A stretch of DNA of 64,000 bases, taken from the NCBI GenBank assembly GCA_003574785.1, contig QORU01000004.1, positions 62,001 to 126,000 on the forward strand. The letters are read 5' to 3'. The translations under genes were made by a program, and so were the position numbers. Below are positions 54,591 to 64,000 of the stretch, piece by piece; within the stretch, counting starts at the first letter, position 1, and each line of letters opens with the position of its first letter. The stretch is from Taklimakanibacter deserti. GTDB taxonomy: Bacteria; Pseudomonadota; Alphaproteobacteria; Rhizobiales; Aestuariivirgaceae. The notes beneath the pieces were generated by a model. The model worked only from the letters and a program-made list of their open reading frames with translations. It ran no database searches and was not told where the DNA came from.

Positions 54591-54905
54591 TCATCCGCGC
54601 GTGATGCGCCCACTTTCTCGGTCGACGCGCAAATGGACCCTGTGGCCATTGCGGTCGGCGCGGAACGAATAGGTCTCGCCGTTGCAATCGCGGGCCTTGA
54701 CGTCTTGATAACCCTCCTCGCGCACGATCTTGCGCGCGGTGACGCAGTCCAGCGGACCATGATGGACGACGCCGGCCTTGTCGATGGGAATGGCATGTTT
54801 TGGAACATAGTCCTGCTCCGTCGCCGGCATCGCCGCCGACGCGGACAGGATCGGCAGGCCGAAGGGCAGCGCCACTGCGCTTGCCAGGATCACTTGACGC
54901 AACAT
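54591..54905 (-). CDS. Small secreted PepSY-like protein
   Basis: A 104-residue protein with a signal peptide (RQVILASAVALPFGLPIL, cleaved near SASAA). The mature part ARKIVREEGYQDVKARDCNGETYSF and VHLRVDRESGRITRG looks like a single PepSY-type alpha-beta unit, a domain that often inhibits or regulates extracytoplasmic enzymes. Two Cys may form a disulfide. No partner gene is obvious nearby. Confidence 0.7.
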   Translation of the reverse strand: MLRQVILASAVALPFGLPILSASAAMPATEQDYVPKHAIPIDKAGVVHHGPLDCVTARKIVREEGYQDVKARDCNGETYSFRADRNGHRVHLRVDRESGRITRG

Positions 54906-55054
54906 GGCACACCTCCATGATGTTGTTGCGTATCCACAACCATGGATCGGGCCAATTGTTCTCGTTACGGCAGATTAAACTTTGTTCATCGCCCCGGCGC
55001 CTTGCCCAAAGTCATGTCATGTACTTTCGGCAATTCTTTCGGCGGGTGCGCTGA

Positions 55055-56167
55055 TCATCCCCCCACTTGCGCCTTGATCAGCGCATTGACCTTGCCTGCC
55101 TGCTCCATTTGCGGCATGTGGCCGGCACCCTCGATCACCTCGACCTTGGCGCCCGTCACGCCCTTCGCGTGCGCCAGGGGAATGATCTTGTCCTCGGCGC
55201 CGGCGATGACCAGCACCGGCACGCCGGCCGATTTGAGCGCATTGCTCAAATTCGTCGCCTGCTTGCCGTTGGTGAAGATTCCCTCGCGCAAGGCGGTGAG
55301 CGCATCGCCGACGCCGTCGAGTCGCTTGTATTTCAAGAGATCGTCGACCATCTGCCGGCTCACCAGCGATCCGTCGGCGAACAGGTTCTCGAGTGCCGGC
55401 TTCAAGTCGCGCCGCGACGTCGAGGAGATAAAGCCGTCGATATAGTCCATATTGATGTCGGGTCCGAGGCCGGCGGAATTGATCAAGGTGAGCGACTTCA
55501 CCCTGCCCTTGGCCTCGCGTGCGACCTCGATCGCGACGCCACCGCCCAGCGAATGGCCGACCAGATGCGCCTTGTCGATCTTGACCGTGTCCATGAAGGC
55601 GAGGACCGCTTTGGCGAGGCCGGCGACCGTCGGCTCCGGGACCGATTTCGTCGACTGCCCATGGCCCGGAAGATCGAGCGCATAGACCGTCGCATTTTCG
55701 CTGAGCGCCTCGGCGTTGAACAGCCAGTTGTCGAGATCGCCGCCAAAGCCATGGATGAGCAGCACGGCATTGTCCGCCGTGCCGCGCTTGGTGTAGCGCA
55801 GGCGCCCCACCGCGGTGTCGGCGAACTCATAGCGCGGGCCCGCCTCCTCCTCGCCCTCTTCCGCCGCGGGCACGACATAGGAGCTGACAAAGACATCGAT
55901 ATCGGCATCCGGCACATCGGGGTCGGCAACGACACCGATCAAAGTCTTGATCGGATAGACCGTATCCTCCTGTCCGATGCGCCGGCGCAGGATGCCGGCA
56001 TCGCTGGCTTCCACCGTGCCGGCGATCTTGTCGGTTTCCACCTCCAGAATCTGATCGCCGATTGTGACCTTGTCGCCGTCCTTCATCAGCCATGACGTCA
56101 GTTTGCCCTCGGACATCGAGAGGCCCCACTTCGGCATGACGATGGGAATGATCCTGTTGTCCGACAT
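55055..56167 (-). CDS. acoC: Acetoin dehydrogenase E2 component (lipoyl domain plus alpha/beta hydrolase)
   Basis: A protein of about 370 residues. An N-terminal lipoyl domain carries the acceptor Lys47 in VETDKIAGTVEA. After a linker at about 105-125 comes an alpha/beta-hydrolase domain (HGFGGDLDNWLF, GHSLGGG, GAGHMPQ) instead of the usual acyltransferase. That architecture is characteristic of AcoC in acetoin-cleaving complexes, where it takes the acetaldehyde-derived unit to CoA. GGAGGG precedes two adjacent ATGs; I chose the second. Confidence 0.92.
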   Translation of the reverse strand: MSDNRIIPIVMPKWGLSMSEGKLTSWLMKDGDKVTIGDQILEVETDKIAGTVEASDAGILRRRIGQEDTVYPIKTLIGVVADPDVPDADIDVFVSSYVVPAAEEGEEEAGPRYEFADTAVGRLRYTKRGTADNAVLLIHGFGGDLDNWLFNAEALSENATVYALDLPGHGQSTKSVPEPTVAGLAKAVLAFMDTVKIDKAHLVGHSLGGGVAIEVAREAKGRVKSLTLINSAGLGPDINMDYIDGFISSTSRRDLKPALENLFADGSLVSRQMVDDLLKYKRLDGVGDALTALREGIFTNGKQATNLSNALKSAGVPVLVIAGAEDKIIPLAHAKGVTGAKVEVIEGAGHMPQMEQAGKVNALIKAQVGG

Positions 56168-56176
56168 CATCCCTCC

Positions 56177-57184
56177 TCAATTGGCCATGGTCTTGCGCAC
56201 GGCGGCGGCGATCTTGTCGGCGCTCGGCAGATAGAGATCCTCGAGTGCGGACGAGAACGGCACCGGCGTGTGCGGCGCGGTCACCATCTGGATGCCCGCC
56301 TTCAGCGCCTTGAACGCGTCCTGCGAGACTTTCGCCGCAACATCGCTTGCGATCGAGCAGCGCGGATGCGCCTCATCGACACAGACGAGCCGCCCGGTGT
56401 TCTCGACGCTTTCCAGCACCGTGTCCCAATCGATCGGCGACAGCGTTCTGAGATCGATCACCTCGCAGTCGACCTTGTCCTTGGCGAGCGCTGCCGCGGC
56501 ATCCATGGCGCGATGCACCATCATGCCATAGGTCACAATGGTCACATTCTTGCCTTCGCGCACCACATTCGCCTCCCCGAACGGGATCGCATAGGATTCC
56601 TGCGGCACGTCCGTTTCCAGGCCATAGAGGTTCTTGTGCTCGCAGAAGATCACCGGATCATTGTCGCGGATCGACTGGATGAGCAGCCCCTTGGCGTCAT
56701 AGGCATTGGAGGGGCAGACGACCTTGAGCCCCGGAATATGGGTGAAGAGCGGGGTCAGGATCTGCGAATGCTGGGCCGCCGCCCGGAACCCGCCGCCGAT
56801 CATGGTGCGGATGACCACCGGCGTCTGCGCCTTGCCGCCGAACATGTAGCGGAATTTCGCCGCCTGGTTGAAGATCTCGTCGAAGCACACCCCCATGAAG
56901 TCGATGAACATGAGCTCGGCTACCGGGCGCATGCCGCAGGCCGCCGCCCCCACCGCGGCGCCGATATAGGCCGACTCCGAGAGCGGCGTGTCGAGCAGCC
57001 GCTCGCCATATTTCGAATAGAGGCCCTTGGTGACGCCGAGCACCCCGCCCCAGGCGTCCTTCTCGCCCTCGCCCCCCATGCCCCCCACGATGTCCTCGCC
57101 CATGACGATCACCGAAGGATCGCGTGCCATCTCCTGGTCGAGCGCCTCGTTCAAGGCCTGCCGCATGCTGATCTTGCGTGCCAT
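56177..57184 (-). CDS. acoB: Acetoin dehydrogenase E1 beta subunit
   Basis: A 335-residue transketolase-like beta subunit. The blocks MGEDIVGG, FIDFMGVCFDEIFNQAAK and CVDEAHPRCSIASD are typical. With the alpha subunit it forms the TPP-dependent E1 that splits acetoin into acetaldehyde and an acetyl-level fragment. It lies between acoA (13 nt) and acoC (9 nt). Confidence 0.93.
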   Translation of the reverse strand: MARKISMRQALNEALDQEMARDPSVIVMGEDIVGGMGGEGEKDAWGGVLGVTKGLYSKYGERLLDTPLSESAYIGAAVGAAACGMRPVAELMFIDFMGVCFDEIFNQAAKFRYMFGGKAQTPVVIRTMIGGGFRAAAQHSQILTPLFTHIPGLKVVCPSNAYDAKGLLIQSIRDNDPVIFCEHKNLYGLETDVPQESYAIPFGEANVVREGKNVTIVTYGMMVHRAMDAAAALAKDKVDCEVIDLRTLSPIDWDTVLESVENTGRLVCVDEAHPRCSIASDVAAKVSQDAFKALKAGIQMVTAPHTPVPFSSALEDLYLPSADKIAAAVRKTMAN

Positions 57185-57197
57185 GTTCTGTCCCCTC

Positions 57198-58181
57198 TCA
57201 ATAAGTCACATAGACGTCGGTCAACAGGTCCTTGGCGGTCGGCAGCGGTGCCGCCTTCGCCGCCGCCACCGCGGCATCGATCTCGGCCAGCACTTCCTTG
57301 TCGATGGCCTCGAGCTCCGCCTTCTTGACCACGCCCGCATCCAGGATCTTCGCGCTGTAGAGTTTGATGCAATCGCGATGCGCCCGGATCTGCTCGACCT
57401 CGCCCTTGCCGCGATAGGTTTGCTGGTCGCCTTCGAAATGGCCGAAGAAGCGGATCATCTTGCATTCGAGCAAGGCCGGGCCGCCGCCTTCGCGCGCCCG
57501 CTTGATGATCTCGCCCGCCGCCTCATAGACGGCGAAGAAGTCGGTGCCGTCGACGGTGACGCCCGGCAGGCCGAAGCCCGCCGCGCGGTCGACATAGGAA
57601 TCGACCGCCACCGCATAGTCGCGCGAGGTCGATTCGGCATAGCCGTTGTTCTCGACCACGAAGATCGCCGGCAGGTTCCACACCGCCGCGAGATTGAGGC
57701 TTTCCAGGAACATGCCCTGGTTCGAGGCGCCATCGCCCACGAAGCTGATGCCGACCCCGCCGTCGCCGCGATACTTGGCGGCGAGCGCCGCACCGCAGGC
57801 GAGCGGCGCTCCCGCACCCAGGATGCCATTGGCCCCCATCATGCCCTTGGAGAGATCGGCGATATGCATCGACCCGCCCTTGCCGCGGCACGATCCCATC
57901 GCCTTGCCATAGATCTCGCCCATCATCTCCTTCACATCGACGCCCTTGGCGATGCAATGGCCGTGGCCGCGATGGGTCGAGGCGATACGGTCGCGGTCGT
58001 TGAGATGCATCATGATGCCGGTGCCCGAGGCTTCTTCGCCGGCATAGAGATGGACGAAGCCCGGTATGTCGCCCTTGGCGAACTCATTGTGCAGCCGCTC
58101 CTCGAATTCGCGGATCGTGCGCATCGTGCGGTAGGCCTCGAGCAGGCCTTGCTTGCCCAGCGGAAACGGATTCTTGCTCAT
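57198..58181 (-). CDS. acoA: Acetoin dehydrogenase E1 alpha subunit (TPP-dependent)
   Basis: A 327-residue alpha subunit. The TPP motif runs from GDGASNQG to VVENN. The phosphorylation-loop type segment YGKAMGSCRGKGGSMH, also seen in pyruvate dehydrogenase E1 alpha, is present. Gene order acoX-acoA-acoB-acoC favours acetoin dehydrogenase over pyruvate or branched-chain dehydrogenases. Confidence 0.93.
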   Translation of the reverse strand: MSKNPFPLGKQGLLEAYRTMRTIREFEERLHNEFAKGDIPGFVHLYAGEEASGTGIMMHLNDRDRIASTHRGHGHCIAKGVDVKEMMGEIYGKAMGSCRGKGGSMHIADLSKGMMGANGILGAGAPLACGAALAAKYRGDGGVGISFVGDGASNQGMFLESLNLAAVWNLPAIFVVENNGYAESTSRDYAVAVDSYVDRAAGFGLPGVTVDGTDFFAVYEAAGEIIKRAREGGGPALLECKMIRFFGHFEGDQQTYRGKGEVEQIRAHRDCIKLYSAKILDAGVVKKAELEAIDKEVLAEIDAAVAAAKAAPLPTAKDLLTDVYVTY

Positions 58182-58184
58182 CGT

Positions 58185-59237
58185 CTATCCTCCCATCGAA
58201 ACTTTCTTCTCAACGATACCGGCCCGCCGCATCAGCCCGTGGCACGCTGCGTAGTTCATGACGGCGGCGACATTGACGGTGCGGAACGCATTCTCCTCGA
58301 GCGCAACGGACACGCGGTCGTGCTCGGAAAAGGAGAGTTCGCGCTCGCCGTCGAGCGCGATGGTGCCGGCCTGGATTTGAGGCCCATAGGCCTTGCCGGG
58401 CTTGAGCCTTTGCCATGAGACGATGCCGATCTCCCGCATATAGCCGGGCGCGATCGGCACGCTGAGCTTGAGCTCGGCCTCATCGGGTGGGGCAAGCAGC
58501 ACATGCAGGCCTTGCGGCTCGCTGCGCTTGACCGGCTCGAGGAGGCCAGCAATCGCCGACATGCCGATGCATTCAGGGTCGGCGAAGGTGACGAACAGCT
58601 CGCGGAAGGTCTCGGTGCGCCACAAAGCCCTGGCCCCCACCACGCGCTCGGTGACCAGCGCCACATCGACAAGCGCGATCTCGGCGGCATTGTCATTGAT
58701 GCGCACGCTGAGCTTCTTGTTGGGCGAGAAGGCGATCGCCGGCGGCACCTTGCCCGTGACCGCAAGGCCTACGGCAAGGCCGGTGATCGTCGGCTCACGA
58801 TGTTCGGGGAAGGCATTATTGGTGCCGGTCGAGATGCCGGCGATCGGCACATCGCCCGAGCGCGACACGACGGCGCGATGCGTGCCGTCGCCACCCAGCA
58901 CGACAATGGCATCGATCTTTTTCTGGCGCATGAGATCGGCCGCCCGGATCGTGTCGTCGACCGTGCCGGTGATGGCCATGTCGAGATAGGCGAGGTCGGG
59001 GAACTCATGCTCGCCCAGATTGCGCGAGCGCTCGAGCCCCCGGTGCACATGGTGCCGGATTCCGCCGTTTTCCGGCATCATCACCACCTGGCCGACGCCC
59101 GCAGCCTTGAGGCAGGCCAGCACTCTCAGCACGATATTGGCCCGGTCGGTGATCTGCAGGGCGGTCGCATTGGCGATGACGCGGCGGATGTCGCGCGCCG
59201 AGACGGGATTGGCAATGATGCCCACGGTCGGAGCCAA
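58185..59237 (-). CDS. acoX: AcoX, ATP-NAD kinase-like protein of the acetoin operon
   Basis: A 350-residue protein of the ATP-NAD/diacylglycerol kinase fold with the nucleotide loop VLGGDGTHRAV and TGTNNAFPE. AcoX occurs first in several aco operons; its function is unclear and it is not needed in all of them. It starts with TTG, preceded by GGAGGAGG. No acoR activator gene and no clear sigma-54 box were found upstream. Confidence 0.88.
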   Translation of the reverse strand: MAPTVGIIANPVSARDIRRVIANATALQITDRANIVLRVLACLKAAGVGQVVMMPENGGIRHHVHRGLERSRNLGEHEFPDLAYLDMAITGTVDDTIRAADLMRQKKIDAIVVLGGDGTHRAVVSRSGDVPIAGISTGTNNAFPEHREPTITGLAVGLAVTGKVPPAIAFSPNKKLSVRINDNAAEIALVDVALVTERVVGARALWRTETFRELFVTFADPECIGMSAIAGLLEPVKRSEPQGLHVLLAPPDEAELKLSVPIAPGYMREIGIVSWQRLKPGKAYGPQIQAGTIALDGERELSFSEHDRVSVALEENAFRTVNVAAVMNYAACHGLMRRAGIVEKKVSMGG

Positions 59238-59435
59238 ACGGGTTCCTCCTCCAGCGTTCCCTGCATGTTTTACTTGGTCTCGCGCCGTAGTAGCGACAGT
59301 GGATAACGCTCTTGCGTCACGATGACTCGCAAGGTTTGTTTCGACAAGGGGGAAGCCTAATTACCGCCGCGTCATGGGACCATCGTCGTAAGTCATGGCA
59401 AAGTCATAAGAAATTTATCCTCCCGTGATATGGGT

Positions 59436-59479
59436 GCCCCTTGCCGTCAGCCGCCCCGCCCCTTGCCGTCAGCCGCCCC
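59436..59479. repeat. Tandem 22-bp direct repeat
   Basis: Two identical copies of GCCCCTTGCCGTCAGCCGCC plus CC stand head to tail, about 90 nt upstream of the groESL promoter and about 200 nt upstream of acoX. The flanking region 59238-59524 has no gene. The repeat may be a regulator site or a slipped-strand duplication. Confidence 0.7.
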
Positions 59480-59524
59480 TCTGACCGCTAGACCGGCTTC
59501 TTCAATTATTTCCGGGGCTTCCCC

Positions 59525-59553
59525 TTGACGGTCCGGACGGCCTGCCCTATCTC
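59525..59553 (+). promoter_or_regulatory. groESL promoter (sigma-70/RpoH type)
   Basis: TTGACG and TATCTC are spaced by 17 nt, within CCCCTTGACG...CCCTATCTC. The C-rich surroundings resemble alphaproteobacterial RpoH promoters, so heat-shock sigma factor may also use it. The CIRCE operator lies right after it. Confidence 0.6.
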
Positions 59554-59565
59554 AACCGCCAACTG

Positions 59566-59592
59566 CTGGCACTCCTGATAAATGAGTGCTAA
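59566..59592. promoter_or_regulatory. CIRCE operator (HrcA site)
   Basis: CTGGCACTC, nine bases, then GAGTGCTAA. The inverted repeat matches the CIRCE consensus TTAGCACTC-N9-GAGTGCTAA except at two positions of the left arm. It lies between the promoter and groES, where HrcA represses transcription at normal temperature. Confidence 0.92.
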
Positions 59593-59687
59593 CAGGCGCC
59601 GGAAGGGGGTTGGGAGGCCTCGCTCTCCCCGCACCATGCTCCGGCATCCCCATAATCGAACAATGCGACCAACGAAGGAGACATCGC

Positions 59688-60002
59688 ATGAAGTTCCGTC
59701 CTCTGCACGACCGCGTGGTCGTGCGCCGGGTTGAGGAAGACACCAAGACGAAGGGTGGCATTATCATCCCCGAAACCGCCCAGGAAAAGCCCATGCAGGG
59801 CGAAATCATCGCTGTCGGCCCTGGCGGGCGCGACGAAGCGGGCAAGCTGATCCCGATCGACGTCAAGGCCGGCGACATCGTGCTCTTCGGCAAGTGGTCG
59901 GGCACCGAAGTCAAGATCGACGGCACCGAATATCTGATCATGAAAGAGTCGGACATCATGGGCGTTCTCGAAGGCAAGTCGTCTTCGAAGAAGGCGGCCT
60001 GA
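59688..60002 (+). CDS. groES: Co-chaperonin GroES
   Basis: A 104-residue protein beginning [14 protein letters not shown], slightly longer than the usual 95-97 residues because of a Lys/Ser-rich tail. The mobile loop [12 protein letters not shown] and the roof region are intact. It caps the GroEL ring. AAGGAG lies upstream of the ATG at 59688. Confidence 0.97.
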   Translation: MKFRPLHDRVVVRRVEEDTKTKGGIIIPETAQEKPMQGEIIAVGPGGRDEAGKLIPIDVKAGDIVLFGKWSGTEVKIDGTEYLIMKESDIMGVLEGKSSSKKAA

Positions 60003-60019
60003 TCAGTTCCGGTCTGTAG

Positions 60020-61687
<1,668 letters not shown>

Positions 61688-61714
61688 TCCAGCCGACCAG
61701 GCGAACCAATCAAG

Positions 61715-61745
61715 AGCCGTCCCGGGAAACCGGGGCGGCTTTTTC
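61715..61745 (+). terminator. Rho-independent terminator of groESL
   Basis: AGCCGTCCCGG, GAAA and CCGGGGCGGCT form a GC-rich stem with one unpaired base, followed by TTTTTC. It separates groEL from the WD40 gene. Confidence 0.88.
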
Positions 61746-61808
61746 TTTGCCATGAGGCTGCCACCAGCGAGCCATGGACTCGGCCGGATTTTCCGGCAAA
61801 GTGACGTA

Positions 61809-64000
61809 ATGGCAAGGACGGCGCCCGTGTCTTCCCGCATCCGCAGCGGACTGCACAGTCTTGCTTTGTGCGTTCTTATGATCTGGGCCGCTCAGGCCAA
61901 GGCCCAGGACACCAAGCCCCCCGTCCAGATCATGCCGCAGCTCGGCCATGCCAATCTCGTGCGCGCGGTCGCCTTTTCGCCCGATGGCCGGCTGGTCCTG
62001 TCCGGCGGCTATGGCACGATCAAGCTCTGGGACAAGGAGACGGGCCGGCTGCTTCGGGTGTTCAGAGGCCATTCGAACTGGGTCACCCACCTTCTGGTCT
62101 CGCCCGATGGATCAAGGATCCTGTCGGGCAGCGCCGACAACACCGTCAAATTGTGGGACGCGGCGTCGGGCCTCCTTCTCAGGGACTTCCGCGGGCACCA
62201 GGGTTGGATCAACGCCGTGGCGATGTCGCCCGATGGCCGCAAGATCTTGTCGACCGCCAACGACCGGACGGCGCGACTGTGGGATGCCGAGACGGGCGGC
62301 ACGATCAACACCATCACCAACGACATCTTCAGTTTTTCGTCTGCCGCCTTTTCCTCCGATGGCCGCTTGTTCCTCTTGAAGGGCGCGTCGGTCACGCTGT
62401 GGGACACCAACGCCGTCCAGATCCTGAAGAACATTCCGGCCCCGCAATTCAACCCCTATTTCGGCAAGGTCGGCTTCTCCGCGGATGATCGTCAGATCCT
62501 GGCGACCGACGGCGTCCAGGTGGTGTCACAATGGGAGGCGGCCTCAGGTAGCCTGCTCAATACCACAAGCCTCGATGGCCCTCCGGATGAGACTCGCACC
62601 ACGATTCTGTCGCCGGACAGCCGCCAGGTTCTGTCGGGGCGGACAAATGGCGTCATCAGTCTCTGGGACTCATCGAGCGGCAAGCCGGTACAGGTCATTT
62701 CCGCCCATTCAGGCGCGGTCGCCGCTTTGGCCTTTTCGCCCGATGGCAGGCAGATCCTGACCGGCGGTGAGGATCGCGCCATCATCCTCTGGGATGCCGG
62801 CACCGGCCAACGGTTGAAGAGCTTTGACGAGCATGCGCGCCAGGTGAGATCGATCGCCCTTTCACCCGATGGCACGGTTTTGATTTCGGGCAGCCATGAC
62901 GCGACTCTCAAATCCTGGGACACGGCTTCGGGCAAGCTGCTCAACGTCTTCAAAGGCCACACCGATGCGGTCCTCTCGGTCGCTTATTCGCCCGATGGCG
63001 GCCATGCCGCTTCGGGCGGCAGGGACCACAACGTCATTCTCTGGGATATTCCTTCGGCCACGCCATCCTGGACTTTCACCGGCCACCCGGGTGCCGTAAA
63101 CGCCGTCGCCTTCTCGCCCGACGGTCGCTACATCCTGTCGGGCGGCGATGGCGGGGTCATCATGCTGTGGGACGCGGCCACCGGCAGCCTGCTGCGCGAC
63201 TTCCAGAGATTCCCGGGCAATGTCAACGCGGTCGCCTTCTCGCCCGACGGCCAAAGGATCCTGACGGGAAATTCCGGCACCGTTCATCTGAGACTATGGG
63301 ACACCGCCTCGGGCACCCTCCTCAGTGAACGTGGCCTTCATCTCGATGGCGTCGAGTCCGTCGCCTTTTCCGCCGACGGAAGGCAGATCCTGTCGGGTGG
63401 CGAAGACGGCAAGATCATGATCTGGGATATTGCCTTGATGAAGCCCAGCACGGTCTTCCAGGGAAACAAGGAAGACCCGGTCTTTCAGTATTTTCCCGGC
63501 GCCGATGAAGCCGCCAAGACCGCGGAAGGACATTATGGACCGGTCTATTCCGTAACCTTCTCGCCCGATGGCCGGCATGTTCTCTCGGGCGGTGGCGACG
63601 GCGAGGTCATTCTCTGGGACATCGCTTCTGCCAAACCCGTGCAGACTTTCAGAGGCCATATGGGTCCGGTTAACGGCGTCGCCTTCTCGGGCGAGCGGAT
63701 CTTTTCCGGCGGCGGCGACACCACCATTAGGGAATGGCGCGCGGATGGCGAGCAGACGGTCCTGCTTGCCGCGGCCGAAGGCAGTGATGATGACTGGCTG
63801 GCGCTGACACCCGCCGGCTTCTTCAATGGGCCGGCGCAAGGGACCGATCTCATCGCCGTCGTCGATACCTTCACGCCCTACGGCATTCATCAGTTCTTTC
63901 AGGCGCTCTATCGCCCCGACCTGGTGGAGGAGTGGCTCAAGGGCGATCCCTTCGGTCGCTATGCCAAGGCAAAGGAAAAGCTCGATCTGCGCAAGCTCAT
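61809..64000 (+). CDS. Secreted protein with 14 WD40-type repeats, cut by the window edge
   Basis: Open from the ATG at 61809 to the right edge (730 complete codons) with no stop. A hydrophobic export signal (SLALCVLMIWAAQAKAQ) ends near residue 38. Fourteen repeats follow, each with an FSPDG-type turn and a WD-type end (KLWDKETG to REWRADGE), enough for two seven-bladed propellers. After them DDWLALTPAGFF and QFFQALYRPDLVEEWL match the linker seen in WD40 proteins that end in a caspase-like (peptidase C14) domain, which would lie beyond the edge. No strong ribosome site is seen. Confidence 0.8.
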   Translation, partial: MARTAPVSSRIRSGLHSLALCVLMIWAAQAKAQDTKPPVQIMPQLGHANLVRAVAFSPDGRLVLSGGYGTIKLWDKETGRLLRVFRGHSNWVTHLLVSPDGSRILSGSADNTVKLWDAASGLLLRDFRGHQGWINAVAMSPDGRKILSTANDRTARLWDAETGGTINTITNDIFSFSSAAFSSDGRLFLLKGASVTLWDTNAVQILKNIPAPQFNPYFGKVGFSADDRQILATDGVQVVSQWEAASGSLLNTTSLDGPPDETRTTILSPDSRQVLSGRTNGVISLWDSSSGKPVQVISAHSGAVAALAFSPDGRQILTGGEDRAIILWDAGTGQRLKSFDEHARQVRSIALSPDGTVLISGSHDATLKSWDTASGKLLNVFKGHTDAVLSVAYSPDGGHAASGGRDHNVILWDIPSATPSWTFTGHPGAVNAVAFSPDGRYILSGGDGGVIMLWDAATGSLLRDFQRFPGNVNAVAFSPDGQRILTGNSGTVHLRLWDTASGTLLSERGLHLDGVESVAFSADGRQILSGGEDGKIMIWDIALMKPSTVFQGNKEDPVFQYFPGADEAAKTAEGHYGPVYSVTFSPDGRHVLSGGGDGEVILWDIASAKPVQTFRGHMGPVNGVAFSGERIFSGGGDTTIREWRADGEQTVLLAAAEGSDDDWLALTPAGFFNGPAQGTDLIAVVDTFTPYGIHQFFQALYRPDLVEEWLKGDPFGRYAKAKEKLDLRKL

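Noticed and set aside
59238..59430. Sigma-54 promoter for acoX
   Set aside because: No GGN10GC core with acceptable flanks could be found on the minus strand.

Overview
The window is chromosomal DNA of an alphaproteobacterium, most likely of the Hyphomicrobiales (Rhizobiales) type. The evidence is the high GC content, the dense same-strand operons joined by 4-nt stop/start overlaps, the many ABC and TRAP solute importers with FCD-type GntR regulators, a CIRCE-controlled groESL, and short palindromic intergenic repeats. No rRNA gene, complete tRNA gene, CRISPR array, insertion sequence or prophage was seen.

Left part (1-30 kb). The edge cuts the 3' end of a MocR-like regulator. An SGNH hydrolase and a TerB-like gene follow. 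A long minus-strand operon (9717 to 2004) carries a DHDPS-family aldolase/lyase, an FCD regulator, a complete TRAP transporter and three parts of an ABC sugar importer, but no ATPase. A second minus-strand group (14130 to 10151) has an SDR dehydrogenase, an HSL-type esterase and a polar amino acid-type ABC importer, again without an ATPase. A divergent carbohydrate locus follows. Its minus arm (22282 to 15138) encodes a full importer with two different MalK-like ATPases, a small membrane protein and a PfkB kinase. Its plus arm (22561 to 26651) encodes a tagatose/psicose-epimerase-like enzyme, an enolase-superfamily acid-sugar dehydratase, an FCD regulator and a 2-hydroxyacid dehydrogenase. Two TGGTNGNACCA palindromes in the divergent promoter region are the likely operators. 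Next come a small alpha/beta hydrolase, a YcaQ-like DNA glycosylase and a secreted ricin-type lectin.

Middle part (29.9-50.3 kb). OsmC, a flavin monooxygenase, and a coupled methanethiol oxidase-ferredoxin-CoA-binding trio are followed by a TacA/TacT-like toxin-antitoxin pair. The main feature is the glycogen operon glgP-glgB-glgC-glgA-pgm-(glgX::malQ)-nudK-like-Gfo/Idh. Debranching enzyme and 4-alpha-glucanotransferase are fused in one 1254-residue protein. Together these enzymes make ADP-glucose, build and branch glycogen, and break it down to glucose-1-phosphate and glucose-6-phosphate.

Right part (50.3-64 kb). A hydroxypyruvate isomerase-FMO pair, several secreted proteins including a GDSL hydrolase, an acetoin dehydrogenase operon acoXABC without acoR or an E3 gene, groESL with a CIRCE operator, and a secreted protein with 14 WD40-type repeats that runs off the right edge.

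I found no clearly undescribed multi-gene system. The strongest leads are the importer whose ATPase pair looks asymmetric (all degenerate motifs fall in one composite site), the unassigned sugar pathway around it, the GlgX-MalQ fusion, and the methanethiol oxidase linked to a ferredoxin.
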